Shown: piece by piece, positions 1 to 8,592 of the stretch
Position numbering within the stretch: position 1 is the stretch's first letter
Layout: each line of letters starts with the position of its first letter
Source: DASZOC01 sp035550975
GTDB taxonomy: Bacteria > Actinomycetota > CADDZG01 > WHSQ01
Reading direction: 5' to 3'
Assembly: GCA_035550975.1 (NCBI GenBank)
Contig: DASZOC010000029.1
Location: 1-50,805 of the forward strand
DNA: 50,805 bases
Translations under genes and position numbers: made by a program
Notes under the pieces: model-generated
Database searches by the model: none
Told to the model about the DNA's origin: nothing
What the model saw: only the letters and a program-made list of their open reading frames with translations

Positions 1-1199
1 TAGGCCTTCGGAACGCGGAAGATGATCGCATCGCCCTGGCCCCCGCCGCCGCACAGGGCGGCACAGCCCACGCCGCCACCGCGGCGCTTCAGCTCGTAGA
101 GCAGCGTCACGGTCAGGCGCGCGCCCGTACATCCGATCGGGTGACCCAGCGCGACGGCTCCCCCGTTCACGTTGACGCGCTCCTCGGCATCGGGCGTCCC
201 GTTGAACAGCATCTTCGTCGAGTGCAGCGCGACCGACGCGAACGCCTCGTTGATCTCGACGAGATCGAGCTCGTTCGCCGACATGCCTGCCTTCTTCAGT
301 GCCGCCTGCGCCGCGAGGGCCGGCACAGTGTGGAGGTAGGGCGGCTTCTCCGCCGACATCCCGTGCGCGACGATCTCGGCCATCGGTGTGACACCGAGCT
401 CTTGCGCTCGCTCGGCGCTCATGACCACGACCGCGGCCCCCCCATCCGACACCTGCGACGCGTTACCCGCGGTGATAGTTCCTTCCTTGTTGAACGCCGT
501 GCGTAGCTTCGCCAGCGACTCCGCCGTCGTCTCCGGCCGGACGCCTTCGTCGGTGTCGAACACGAGCGGGTCGCCTTTCCGCTGCGGGACCTCGAACGGA
601 ACGATCTCGTCGGCGAACCGACCTTCTTCGATCGCCGCCGCAGCGCGCTGGTGCGAGCGCAACGCCCACGCGTCCTGCGCTTCGCGCGTGATCTCGAATT
701 CTCGGTTGACGTCTTCGGACTGGGCGCCCATGTGCATGTTCGTGAACGCGTCCCACAGACCGTCGTAGATCATCGAGTCGACGACCTTGCCGTCGCCCAT
801 GCGGTACCCGGTCCGCGCCTTCGGCAGCAGGTAGGGCGCCTGGTCCATCGACTCCATGCCCCCGGCGACGACGACCGACGCCTCGCCGGCGCGGATCATC
901 TGATCGGCGATCGCGATCGCATTCAGGCCCGACAGACAGACCTTGTTGATCGTGATCGCCGGGACGCTGTCGGGGATCCCGGCTTTGATCGCGGCCTGGC
1001 GCGCGGTGATCTGTCCGGTCCCGGCCTGCAGGACCTGACCCATGATCACGTAGTCGACCTGGTCACCGGAGATACCGGCTCGTTCGAGCGCGCCCTCGAT
1101 CGCCCGGCCGCCGAGATCGACGGCGGGTACGTCGGCGAGCGTTCCTTGGAACTTGCCGATCGCGGTGCGGGCGGCGGAGACGACGACGGTGGAGGTCAT
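1..1199 (-). CDS. Thiolase (acetyl-CoA C-acetyltransferase family)
   Basis: Thiolase of about 399 residues, the usual family length; it condenses or cleaves acyl-CoA units (acetoacetyl-CoA formation or beta-oxidation). Start ATG at 1199. The last codon in view is Ala (3-5) and the next reads TA plus a base outside the window, so the stop is probably split by the window edge and the protein is complete. The nucleophilic Cys is residue 88 in INKVCLSGLNAIA, His353 lies in ALGHPIGCTGAR and the second catalytic Cys is about residue 383 in ALCGGGGQGD. The nucleophile loop reads CLSGLNA rather than the more common CxSGxxA variants, which does not affect catalytic residues. It is divergent from the crotonase gene across 60 bases, so the two may share a control region. 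Substrate length cannot be decided from sequence; acetoacetyl-CoA thiolase fits the neighbours. Confidence 0.95.
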   Translation of the reverse strand, partial: MTSTVVVSAARTAIGKFQGTLADVPAVDLGGRAIEGALERAGISGDQVDYVIMGQVLQAGTGQITARQAAIKAGIPDSVPAITINKVCLSGLNAIAIADQMIRAGEASVVVAGGMESMDQAPYLLPKARTGYRMGDGKVVDSMIYDGLWDAFTNMHMGAQSEDVNREFEITREAQDAWALRSHQRAAAAIEEGRFADEIVPFEVPQRKGDPLVFDTDEGVRPETTAESLAKLRTAFNKEGTITAGNASQVSDGGAAVVVMSAERAQELGVTPMAEIVAHGMSAEKPPYLHTVPALAAQAALKKAGMSANELDLVEINEAFASVALHSTKMLFNGTPDAEERVNVNGGAVALGHPIGCTGARLTVTLLYELKRRGGGVGCAALCGGGGQGDAIIFRVPKA

Positions 1200-1259
1200 T
1201 CGAAGAGCCCCTTCCTCGTTAGGGGATGCGCTTGAGTGGCCCATTCTAGAGTTCGGCCC

Positions 1260-2036
1260 ATGACCGTCCACACCGAGCGCCGCGGTCCCGTATGGGTCGT
1301 CACGATCGATCGCCCCGAGGTACGCAACGCGGTCGACGGCCCTACCGCCACGGCGCTGGCTGACGCCTTCAGGACCTTCGAGGCCGAAGACGGGCTCCTC
1401 GTCGCGGTCCTGACCGGTGCAGGCGGCCACTTCTGCGCCGGCGCCGACCTGAAGGCGATCGCCGACGACCCCGACCGGGCCAACCGGATCGATCCCGAGG
1501 GTGACGGACCGATGGGTCCGACGAGGATGGAGCTCGACAAGCCCTCGATCGCCGCCATCGAGGGCTACGCGGTGGCGGGAGGACTGGAGCTCGCGCTGTG
1601 GTGCGACCTGCGCGTCGCGGCGGAGACCGCGACGCTCGGCTTCTTCGACCGCCGCTGGGGTGTTCCTCTCATCGATGGAGGCACGATCCGCATCACCCGG
1701 CTGATCGGACAGAGCCGCGCCCTGGACATGCTCCTTACCGGTCGCGGCGTTCCGGCGGAAGAGGCCCACGAAATGGGCCTCGTGAACCGCGTCGTGGCCG
1801 AAGGTGCGGCGGTCGACCGCGCCGTCGCGCTCGCCACCGAGATCGCGCGCTTCCCGCAAGCGGTGATGCGCGCCGACAGACGCTCGGCCCTCGGGCAATG
1901 GGGATCGGCGACACGAGAGGCAATCGCTCAGGAGTTCGCCGGTGGGATCGCAGCCGCCGCAGGGGGCGAGACCCAGATCGGGGCGGATCGATTCGCCGCA
2001 GGACACGGGCGGCACGGTGATTTCGAAGACATCTGA
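1260..2036 (+). CDS. Enoyl-CoA hydratase/isomerase (crotonase) family protein
   Basis: Crotonase-fold protein of 258 residues, expected to hydrate an enoyl-CoA or carry out a related CoA-ester reaction in the cytoplasm. The oxyanion-hole segment is GHFCAGADLKAI and the second is GYAVAGGLELALWCDLRVA, whose Glu matches the first catalytic Glu of mitochondrial hydratase. At the position of the second catalytic Glu (QPEILLG in the rat enzyme) this protein has FFDRRWG, so Asp replaces Glu; it could be a hydratase with altered activity or another crotonase. I chose ATG 1260 over an in-frame GTG at 1236 because family similarity begins at TVHTERRGPVWVVTIDRPE. Its stop overlaps the start of the following acetyltransferase gene, so the two are probably co-transcribed. 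Confidence 0.92.
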   Translation: MTVHTERRGPVWVVTIDRPEVRNAVDGPTATALADAFRTFEAEDGLLVAVLTGAGGHFCAGADLKAIADDPDRANRIDPEGDGPMGPTRMELDKPSIAAIEGYAVAGGLELALWCDLRVAAETATLGFFDRRWGVPLIDGGTIRITRLIGQSRALDMLLTGRGVPAEEAHEMGLVNRVVAEGAAVDRAVALATEIARFPQAVMRADRRSALGQWGSATREAIAQEFAGGIAAAAGGETQIGADRFAAGHGRHGDFEDI

Positions 2037-2883
2037 CGTCGCCGCGGTCGCTCGCTTCATCGCGCCGCTCCAGGCTCGGCCGGAGTCGCGCATGGCGATG
2101 GTCGGAGTCGAGGAAGCCGGCATCGTCAGGGAGCTGGTGGAGTTCGCGACCGAGCTCTTCGTCGAGCAAGACGGCAGCGAGATCCTCGGAGCTGCCGGTT
2201 TCGACTACGACGAATCGCTCGCGCGCGGGTTCATCTACGGGCCATGGTCGGTCGACGACGACTGGAACGGACGCGCCGACCGGCTCTTCGAGAAAGCACT
2301 CGAAGGCGCGGCGGCGGCGATGAAAGACGTCGAGACCGCGTTCGACCGAGCCAACGAACGAGCGGCGGTGTTCGCCGAGCGCCATGGCTTCCAACTGGTG
2401 CGCGACCACTTCACGATGGCGATGGAAGCCGACGACCGTCCGCGCCGACCGGATCCGCACATACGTGAGATGACCGACGCGGACCGGGCCGGGATCGTCG
2501 ACTTGCACGGACGCTGCTTCGAGAGGGCATGGCCGTCGGGCGAACAACTGCTCGAGCAGCTGGAGAAGGGCCCGGACCGCAAGATCTTCGTCCTCTACCA
2601 GGACGGGAGCCTGGCCGGGTATCACTTCGCAACGGTCGACCGTGAGGTCGGTGAGGCGTTCGTGGACAACATCGGCGTCGACGAGCGTTTCCGCGGCCGA
2701 GGCATCGCGACGCGCTTGCTGGAACACGGCCTCGCGTGGATGTTCGGCTTCGACGAGGTCGGCCGCATCGAGCTATCGGTACGCGCGGAGAACACAGCCG
2801 CGCTGAAGGTGTACGAGAAGGCCGGGTTCCGGAAGCTATTCGCCGTGCGGCAGATGCGCATGGCGGTGAAGAGCCGACCTTAG
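2017..2883 (+). CDS. GNAT-family N-acetyltransferase, two-domain
   Basis: Protein of about 288 residues using GTG 2017, which overlaps the end of the crotonase gene by 20 bases; the open frame continues upstream but has no family support there. The C-terminal half (from about residue 145) is a clear GNAT domain: the acetyl-CoA pyrophosphate loop is RFRGRGIATRLLEHGL, followed by the usual ENTAALKVYEKAGFRK beta-strand and helix. The N-terminal half is probably a degenerate second GNAT-like domain, as in other tandem GNAT proteins, but lacks a clear acetyl-CoA loop. The acceptor substrate cannot be inferred. It is followed after 9 bases by the epimerase gene, suggesting one transcription unit from 1260 to about 4552. 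Confidence 0.85.
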   Translation: MISKTSDVAAVARFIAPLQARPESRMAMVGVEEAGIVRELVEFATELFVEQDGSEILGAAGFDYDESLARGFIYGPWSVDDDWNGRADRLFEKALEGAAAAMKDVETAFDRANERAAVFAERHGFQLVRDHFTMAMEADDRPRRPDPHIREMTDADRAGIVDLHGRCFERAWPSGEQLLEQLEKGPDRKIFVLYQDGSLAGYHFATVDREVGEAFVDNIGVDERFRGRGIATRLLEHGLAWMFGFDEVGRIELSVRAENTAALKVYEKAGFRKLFAVRQMRMAVKSRP

Positions 2884-2892
2884 GATTCGGCG

Positions 2893-3300
2893 ATGCTCGG
2901 GAAGATCGAACACGTCGCGCTCGCGGTCGAAGATCTGGATGCTGCGGTTCAGCACTATGCGGACGTGTGGGGCCTCGAGGTCTCCCACCGGGAACGCGTC
3001 GAGGACCAGGGCGTCGAAGAAGCGATGTTGCCGCTCGGTCAGTCGTTCCTGCAGCTCCTTGGACCCACCGGCCCCGACACCACCGTCGGCAAGTTCGTTG
3101 CTCGTCGTGGTGAGGGACTGCATCACATCGCCTACGAGGTCGACGACCTCGAAGCAGCCCTCGGCGAGCTGAAACAGAAGGGCGTGCCCCTGATCGACGA
3201 GGCGCCCCGGCGGGGGGGCCGGGGCCACATGGTGGCGTTCGTGCACCCGAAGGGGAATCACGGGCTGCTGGTGGAGCTGATCCAGAAACCCTCCGATTGA
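2893..3300 (+). CDS. mce: Methylmalonyl-CoA (ethylmalonyl-CoA) epimerase
   Basis: Single VOC-fold protein of 135 residues, the normal length for methylmalonyl-CoA epimerase, which interconverts the 2R and 2S forms of methylmalonyl-CoA and also acts on ethylmalonyl-CoA in some bacteria. Metal ligands of the family are visible: His7 in KIEHVALAV, Gln54 in SFLQLLGP, a His in GLHHIAYEV (residue 77 or 78) and Glu128 in GLLVELIQ. The typical RGGRGHMVAFVHPK segment precedes the last ligand. ATG 2893 follows the acetyltransferase stop by 9 bases. The B12-dependent mutase at 14140 and the carboxylase at 6704 in this window supply the neighbouring steps, which supports the assignment. Confidence 0.93.
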   Translation: MLGKIEHVALAVEDLDAAVQHYADVWGLEVSHRERVEDQGVEEAMLPLGQSFLQLLGPTGPDTTVGKFVARRGEGLHHIAYEVDDLEAALGELKQKGVPLIDEAPRRGGRGHMVAFVHPKGNHGLLVELIQKPSD

Positions 3301-3310
3301 TCAGCGACCT

Positions 3311-4552
3311 TTGAGCGCGGCCGCAGGCGTCGTTTCGCCCCTGCGGCGACCCGAGTTTCGCAAGCTGCTCGCCATCTCGATCACCGTCGCGCTCGGGTTC
3401 GGGATGGTCATCCCGGTCCTTCCGCTATACGCGAAGTCGTTCGGCGTCGGGCTCGCGCTCATCGGGATGGTGCAGCTCGTGTTCGGGACGACCCGTTTCT
3501 CGTTCGGCCTCGTCAGTGGGATCGTCGTCGATCTCTTCGGCGAGCGCGCGTGCACGATCGCAGGTCTGTTGATCGTGTCGGCGTCGTCCTATGCGGTCGG
3601 CTTCGCGACGAACTTCACGCAACTCGTACTTGCGCGGGGCTTCGGCGGCGCGGGGTCGGCGCTGTTCATCGGTGGTCTCATGAACCGCATCCTCAGGATC
3701 ATCGAACCCGCCGCCATGGGTCGCGCCACAGGAGCGTTCCGGTCGTCCTTCCTCGTCGGCATCGGGCTCGGCCCTCTCTTCGGTGGCGTTATCGCCCAGC
3801 GTTACGGCCTGGAGGCGCCGTTCCACATCTACGCGACCGGACTGATCGTTGCGGCCGCGATCGCGTGGGTCGTGATGCGGGGCGAGGTTCGGCAGGAAGC
3901 AGCGCAGAAGAAGTCGGTCGGGGAATCGCTGCGCGCCGCGGCCCCTCTGATGCGCGACCTCAGATACGTGATCGCGCTGCTGGCGACTTTCGTCGGCTGG
4001 TGGACGATCTCGGGACCGGCACAGACCGTCGGTCCCGTGTTCGCTCGTGAGGTTCTCGGTCTGTCGACCCAAGAGATCGGCTTTGCCGTGACGATGCTTG
4101 CGGTCGGCGAGATCCTGATCCTCCTCGTGGCAGGCCGTGCGGCAGATCGATACGGACGGCGCGCGGTGCTCGTCCCGTCTCTGGCCATCACCGCGGCGGC
4201 CACGGCCCTGTTGGGACAGATCGACGGCGTTCCGTGGGCCTACTACCCGGTGATGATCGCGATCGGCGCCGGGATCGCGGCGGGCGGGACCGCGGCGGGC
4301 GGTTTGATGGCGGACGCCCTACCGCGCGGCGGATCGGGGGCCGCGGTCGGCGTCAACCAGATGGCCGGAGACGTCGGCTACCTGATAGCCCCGCTCGCCA
4401 TCGGAGGGCTCGCCGAAGGGACGTCTTTCCGCGTCGCCTACCTCGTCGCCGCCATCCCGGCAGCCGGGGTACTCGTGGCCAGCTTGCGGTTGCCGGGCGG
4501 AGCACCGGCGCCGAGCCACGAGCCAACCGCCGAACCTGCGGCCCTCGGCTAG
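3311..4552 (+). CDS. MFS transporter, drug/metabolite efflux type
   Basis: Major facilitator superfamily permease of about 413 residues with around 12 hydrophobic segments. Features include the N-terminal helix GFGMVIPVLPLYAKSFGV, the loop region GIVVDLFGERACTIAGLL, and the C-half loop GRAADRYGRRAVLVPSLA that matches the MFS A-like motif. It most resembles drug-efflux or sugar-efflux members of MFS_1, but no substrate can be read from sequence. The start is taken as TTG 3311, 10 bases after the epimerase stop; an ATG at 3403 would remove part of the first helix and is unlikely. The C-terminus is short, Pro/Ala-rich and cytoplasmic. Confidence 0.88.
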   Translation: MSAAAGVVSPLRRPEFRKLLAISITVALGFGMVIPVLPLYAKSFGVGLALIGMVQLVFGTTRFSFGLVSGIVVDLFGERACTIAGLLIVSASSYAVGFATNFTQLVLARGFGGAGSALFIGGLMNRILRIIEPAAMGRATGAFRSSFLVGIGLGPLFGGVIAQRYGLEAPFHIYATGLIVAAAIAWVVMRGEVRQEAAQKKSVGESLRAAAPLMRDLRYVIALLATFVGWWTISGPAQTVGPVFAREVLGLSTQEIGFAVTMLAVGEILILLVAGRAADRYGRRAVLVPSLAITAAATALLGQIDGVPWAYYPVMIAIGAGIAAGGTAAGGLMADALPRGGSGAAVGVNQMAGDVGYLIAPLAIGGLAEGTSFRVAYLVAAIPAAGVLVASLRLPGGAPAPSHEPTAEPAALG

Positions 4553-4563
4553 GTTCGAGGCAC

Positions 4564-5670
4564 ATGGCGGACGGCTCGAGCACCTACGGACGCGTCGGGG
4601 TCGACTACGAGGTGCTCGACGCCGCGAAACGAAGCGCCGTCGCGCAAGCTCTCGCCACCTCGCCGATGCTTCAAGGACACGGCGGCCGCGCCGTGGACGA
4701 GTCGCGCGGGGAGACGGCGTTCGTCTTCGAGCACGACGGGCGGCACCTGGCGATCGTTCTCGAGTGCCTGGGGACGAAGTCGATGATCGCGCGGGAGTAC
4801 GAAGAACAGACGGGCAGCGACCGTTTCGCCGACGTCGCGTTCGACTCCGTCGCGGCGATAGCGAACGACCTCTGCTGCGTCGGCGCTCTGCCTCTCGTGA
4901 TCAACGCGTACTTCGCCACCGGAAGCGGCGACTGGTACGGGCGCGGCACGCGGCTCGAGTCGCTCGTGAGCGGGTGGCGCGCCGCGTGCGAGGCCGCCGG
5001 AGCTACGTGGGGCGGCGGCGAGTCGCCGACGTTGCCGGGATTGATCGACCCGAACGAGATCGAGCTCGCCGGTTGTGCGGTGGGCTACGTCCCGCAGGGA
5101 GCGCGACCGATCCTCGGTGATGACCTGCACGAAGGGGACAAGATCGTTCTCGTCGCGGGGACGGGGTTGCATGCGAACGGCGCGTCGCTCGCCCGCAAGG
5201 TGGCGCGCGAGTCGGCGGATGGTCTAGCGACCGAGCTCCCGAGCGGCCGCGCCCTCGGTGACGCGCTCCTGGTACCGGCACCGATCTATGTCGATCTCGT
5301 CAGGAACCTGATCGAGGCGCGCGTCCCGGTGACCTACCTGAGCCACGTAACCGGGCACGGCTTCCGCAAGCTGATGCGGGCGCGCCGCGAGCTCTCGTAT
5401 CGGCTGACGTCTGTTCCGGAGGTGCCGGAGGTGCTGGCGTTCCTCGTCGAGCACCTCGAGATGGGCGCCCGCGAGGCGTACGGGACGTTCAACATGGGGG
5501 CCGGTTTCGCCGTCTACTGCCGCCCCGGCGCGGCCGGCGACGTCGTGGCGGCCGCTACGGCCGCGGGATTGGCGGCGACGATCGCGGGGGACGTGGAAGA
5601 AGGACCGAAGCAGGTCGTGTTGGAGCCGGTGGACGTGACGTTCTCGAGCGCGGACCTACAGCTGAGATAG
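4564..5670 (+). CDS. PurM/AIR-synthase-like protein, divergent
   Basis: Protein of 368 residues that aligns along its length with phosphoribosylformylglycinamidine cyclo-ligase (PurM), the ATP-dependent enzyme making aminoimidazole ribonucleotide. Matching landmarks are VGVDYEVLDAAKR near the N-terminus, ANDLCCVGALPL (PurM has VNDL), GGGESPTLPGL (GGETAEMPG), GTGLHANGASLARKV (SSGxHSNGYSLVRK), SHVTGHGFRKLMR (HLTGGGFxENIPR) and TFNMGAGFAV (FNxGxGM). The nucleotide-loop motif TDGVGTK is changed to LECLGTKSMIA, so the conserved Asp is missing. It may be a genuine but divergent PurM or a PurM-fold enzyme for another substrate. ATG 4564 is chosen because similarity starts just after it; the frame is open upstream only as a shadow of the MFS gene. 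Confidence 0.75.
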   Translation: MADGSSTYGRVGVDYEVLDAAKRSAVAQALATSPMLQGHGGRAVDESRGETAFVFEHDGRHLAIVLECLGTKSMIAREYEEQTGSDRFADVAFDSVAAIANDLCCVGALPLVINAYFATGSGDWYGRGTRLESLVSGWRAACEAAGATWGGGESPTLPGLIDPNEIELAGCAVGYVPQGARPILGDDLHEGDKIVLVAGTGLHANGASLARKVARESADGLATELPSGRALGDALLVPAPIYVDLVRNLIEARVPVTYLSHVTGHGFRKLMRARRELSYRLTSVPEVPEVLAFLVEHLEMGAREAYGTFNMGAGFAVYCRPGAAGDVVAAATAAGLAATIAGDVEEGPKQVVLEPVDVTFSSADLQLR

Positions 5671-5674
5671 CGGC

Positions 5675-6607
5675 CTAACCGTCGGTCCCGTCTCCGACCA
5701 GCGGCACGTTCGGCGTCCCGTCCTCCGGAGTCGGTGACGGAGAGGGCTCCTCGCGCTCGGAGCCGCCTTCCGGCTCGTCGCTCGGCTCCGATGACGGCTC
5801 CTCGCTCGGCTTCTCGCTGGGCGAGGGAGACGCTTCTTTCTTCTCGGGCGAGCCGCCATGCGACGAGACCTCGCGGTGCTTCTCGACGACGAGGTTCGCC
5901 GCCAGCTTCAGCTCTTTGCGCACCGGCTTCGGCAAGTAGGTCATGCCGGTGACCAGCGCGGTGTGGATCTTCTCGGCGAGTGGCGTGGGAAGGACCTCGA
6001 GCAGGAAGCGCTGGAGCTCGTCCTCGTTCGCGAACCCGGTGCTCTGCAGCTGCTCGTAGCGCTTCTGTTGTGCGGGTGTCATCGCGACACGGACACCTGC
6101 GATCACCTTCGACCGCCGCGCGTTGTTTTCGTTGTTCTCGCCGGCGTTGGCGTCACTCGCATCCATGATGCCGCGCCCCGGCGTGGCGGCCGCGTGGACG
6201 GAGCGCTCGTTGTCCTTGAACAACCCGACGACGGCCATGCCTGCAGCGGAGAACGCGAGGAGGCTCGATCCGACCATCGCAACGGCGAGCGTGCGCGCAA
6301 GACGACCGGGCGTCATCGGCTCGGTCGACATGCTCCGGGCGACCTTGACTTCGTTCACGCGCTCGATCAGCGCCGCCTCTTCGATCAGCACCTCTTCCTC
6401 GACCTCTGCAAGGAGTCGTCGCGCGGCATCGACCTCGCCTGCACGCATCAGAGTGGCCGAGAAGCTGAGCTTGTCGTCGACGACCGCAGTCGTGCGGCGC
6501 GAGAAGGTATGCGCAGATACCGCGAGCTCCAGGCTGTCGGCCAGGTCAGACTCGCTCGGGCCGAGAGCCCGCGCCGCGAGGCGGTCGAGGATCCCTTCAC
6601 GTCTCAT
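5675..6607 (-). CDS. Single-pass membrane protein with Ser/Pro/Glu-rich tail, function unknown (DUF5667-like)
   Basis: Protein of 310 residues. Residues 1-105 are a soluble, mostly helical N-terminal part with a charged LLAEVEEEVLIEEAALIERVN helix. A single transmembrane helix follows at about 108-130 (LARTLAVAMVGSSLLAFSAA). The extracytoplasmic part has a helical domain (MTPAQQKRYEQLQS to KPVRKELKLAANLVVEKH) and a low-complexity tail of about 60 residues rich in Ser, Pro and Glu. The layout resembles actinobacterial DUF5667/anti-sigma-like proteins, but I cannot name a partner. On the coding strand the ribosome-binding sequence (about 6618-6624) lies between the arms of an inverted repeat, CCTGGG/CCCAGG at 6611-6630, so translation could be structure-controlled; this is inference. 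It converges on the PurM-like gene with 4 bases between stops. Confidence 0.7.
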   Translation of the reverse strand: MRREGILDRLAARALGPSESDLADSLELAVSAHTFSRRTTAVVDDKLSFSATLMRAGEVDAARRLLAEVEEEVLIEEAALIERVNEVKVARSMSTEPMTPGRLARTLAVAMVGSSLLAFSAAGMAVVGLFKDNERSVHAAATPGRGIMDASDANAGENNENNARRSKVIAGVRVAMTPAQQKRYEQLQSTGFANEDELQRFLLEVLPTPLAEKIHTALVTGMTYLPKPVRKELKLAANLVVEKHREVSSHGGSPEKKEASPSPSEKPSEEPSSEPSDEPEGGSEREEPSPSPTPEDGTPNVPLVGDGTDG

Positions 6608-6703
6608 AGCCCTGGGGTTCTCCTCCCAGGACGGCTCCCCTGCCCCCGGATGCCCGATTTGTGCAGTTAAACCGGCGGAACGGCCGTCTTAGACTCCCGG
6701 TCG

Positions 6704-8305
6704 ATGGCGACCGAACAGCTGGAGCCGCAAGGCCTGGAGCAGGGGGCGGCCTCACATCCCCTGACCGAGGGTATCGCCGACCTCCACGAGCGCATGGCCG
6801 CGGCCCGCGAGGCGGGTGGGGCCGAGGCGATCGCGAAGCAGCACGACCGAGGCAAGCTAACGGCGCGGGAGCGGGTCGCGAAGCTGCTCGACCCCGACAG
6901 CTTCGTCGAGACCGACCAGCTGATGCGCCACCGGAGCCACGGGTTCGGCATCGAGAACAAGCGCCCGTATTCGGACGCCGTCGTCACGGGGTGGGGCACG
7001 ATCGACGGACGCAAGGTGTTCGTTTTCGCCCAGGACTTCACCGTCTTCGGCGGCTCGCTCGGCGAGGTCATGGGAGAAAAGATTTGCAAGATCATGGACC
7101 TCGCGCTGGAGACGGGAGCGCCCGTGATCGGGCTCAACGATTCCGGCGGCGCGCGGATCCAGGAGGGGGCCGCTTCTCTCGCCGGATACGGCTACATCTT
7201 CGATCGCAACGTCCGCTCGTCCGGAGTGATCCCGCAGATCTCCGCGATCATGGGGCCGTGCGCTGGTGGGGCGGTGTACTCCCCCGCGATGACCGACTTC
7301 ACGTTCATGGTCAGCGAGACCTCGCACATGTTCATCACCGGGCCCGAGGTGATCAAAGCCGTCACGGGCGAAGAGGTGACCCAGGAAGAGCTCGGCGGCG
7401 CGATGAGCCACGCGTCGCGCTCCGGTGTCGCGCACTTCGTCGCGGGCAACGACGAGGACTGCCTCGAGCAGGTGCGTTACCTGTTGAGCTTTATCCCGTC
7501 GAACAACTTCGAGTCGCCTCCTTACTTCCCGCCGACCGACGACCCCGAGCGACCGTGCGACGAACTGATCGAGATCATGCCGGACTCGCCGAACAAGCCC
7601 TACGACATGCACGCGGTGATCGCGAGTGTGTTCGACGACGGCGAGTTCTTCGAGGTGCACAAGCACTGGGCGCAGAACATCCTGTGCGGCTTCGCCCGCC
7701 TCAATGGACATCCGGTCGGCGTCGTGGCGAACCAGCCGCAGGTGCTTGCCGGGTGCCTCGACATCGAGTCGTCGACCAAAGGCGGGCGTTTCGTTCGCTT
7801 TTGCGATGCCTTCAACGTCCCGCTGGTGACGTTCGTCGACGTCCCGGGTTTCCTGCCGGGCGCCGAACAGGAATACGGCGGGATCATCCGTCACGGCTCC
7901 AAGCTGCTCTACGCGTTCTCGGAAGCGACGGTCCCTCGCATGACGGTAATAACGCGAAAGGCGTATGGGGGCGCGTACGTCGTCATGAACTCGAAGCACA
8001 TCCGCTCCGACATCTCGTTCGCATGGCCCTCGGCGGAGATCGCGGTGATGGGAGCCGAAGGTGCGGTCAACATCATCCACCGCAAGGAGATCGGTGCCGC
8101 CGACGATCCGGTCGCGAAACGAGCCGAGTTGATCGCGGACTACTCGGAGCGCTTCTCCAACCCCTACATCGCAGCCGAGCGCGGGTACGTCGACGCGGTC
8201 ATCGAACCGCAGGAGACGCGCCGCAAGCTGATCCGGTCGCTCGAGATGCTGCGCAGCAAGCGCGAGACGATCCCGCAGCGCAAGCACGGCAACATCCCGC
8301 TATGA
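6704..8305 (+). CDS. pccB: Acyl-CoA carboxylase beta (carboxyltransferase) subunit, propionyl-CoA carboxylase-like
   Basis: Carboxyltransferase subunit of 533 residues, typical for actinobacterial AccD/PccB proteins, transferring CO2 from biotin to acetyl- or propionyl-CoA. The N-terminal crotonase-like lobe carries KLTARERVAKLLDPDSF, GWGTIDGRKVFVFAQDFTVF and the glycine-rich GLNDSGGARIQEGAASLAGY; the C-terminal lobe has DVPGFLPGAEQEYGGIIRHG and KAYGGAYVVMNSKHI. No biotin carboxylase/BCCP (alpha) subunit lies in the window and would have to be supplied from elsewhere. ATG 6704 is preceded by a 96-base divergent region. Its TGA overlaps the ATG of the epsilon-like gene (ATGA), so the two are translationally coupled. 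Propionyl-CoA is the most likely substrate given the epimerase and mutase nearby, but acetyl-CoA cannot be excluded. Confidence 0.93.
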   Translation: MATEQLEPQGLEQGAASHPLTEGIADLHERMAAAREAGGAEAIAKQHDRGKLTARERVAKLLDPDSFVETDQLMRHRSHGFGIENKRPYSDAVVTGWGTIDGRKVFVFAQDFTVFGGSLGEVMGEKICKIMDLALETGAPVIGLNDSGGARIQEGAASLAGYGYIFDRNVRSSGVIPQISAIMGPCAGGAVYSPAMTDFTFMVSETSHMFITGPEVIKAVTGEEVTQEELGGAMSHASRSGVAHFVAGNDEDCLEQVRYLLSFIPSNNFESPPYFPPTDDPERPCDELIEIMPDSPNKPYDMHAVIASVFDDGEFFEVHKHWAQNILCGFARLNGHPVGVVANQPQVLAGCLDIESSTKGGRFVRFCDAFNVPLVTFVDVPGFLPGAEQEYGGIIRHGSKLLYAFSEATVPRMTVITRKAYGGAYVVMNSKHIRSDISFAWPSAEIAVMGAEGAVNIIHRKEIGAADDPVAKRAELIADYSERFSNPYIAAERGYVDAVIEPQETRRKLIRSLEMLRSKRETIPQRKHGNIPL

Positions 8306-8580
8306 GCGAGCCTCGCCTCCGTCTCGTCTCGGTCGACGGGAACCCAACCGAAGAAGAGAAGCGCGCGATCCAGGCCACGCTCGACAAGATCGCGGAGGAC
8401 GAACGGCGGGCGCAGGCGACGTCGGTATGGCTGCGGGCGGGTCGCTCGCAGGGCCGCCGCCTCGGCATGTTCGACTACCGCGACCGCTTCAGCTCGGAAG
8501 ACGCGTGGAGGTTGTCGACCCGGTTCCCGTTCGGGGGCCGCGAGTACCCGGGCCTCAACGGCCGCGGTGACGCGAAGTAG
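8302..8580 (+). CDS. Acyl-CoA carboxylase epsilon-like small subunit
   Basis: Small protein of 92 residues starting at ATG 8302 inside the stop of the carboxylase beta gene. The N-terminus has the family signature LRLVSVDGNPTEEEKRAI, seen in actinobacterial acyl-CoA carboxylase epsilon subunits, which bind the beta subunit and raise or tune activity. It is followed by a helical KIAEDERRAQATSVWLRAGR segment and a C-terminal Gly/Arg-rich stretch. Epsilon subunits are essentially an actinobacterial feature, which helps place the organism. It is too short for catalytic function. Assignment rests on the motif and the coupling to the beta gene. Confidence 0.85.
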   Translation: MSEPRLRLVSVDGNPTEEEKRAIQATLDKIAEDERRAQATSVWLRAGRSQGRRLGMFDYRDRFSSEDAWRLSTRFPFGGREYPGLNGRGDAK

Positions 8581-8592
8581 GAGGTTCGTCTA

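Noticed and set aside
6661..8301. Long plus-strand frame preceding the epsilon-like gene
   Set aside because: It is out of frame with the carboxylase beta gene and strongly Arg-rich, a GC-driven shadow; only ATG 8302 to 8580 is supported.
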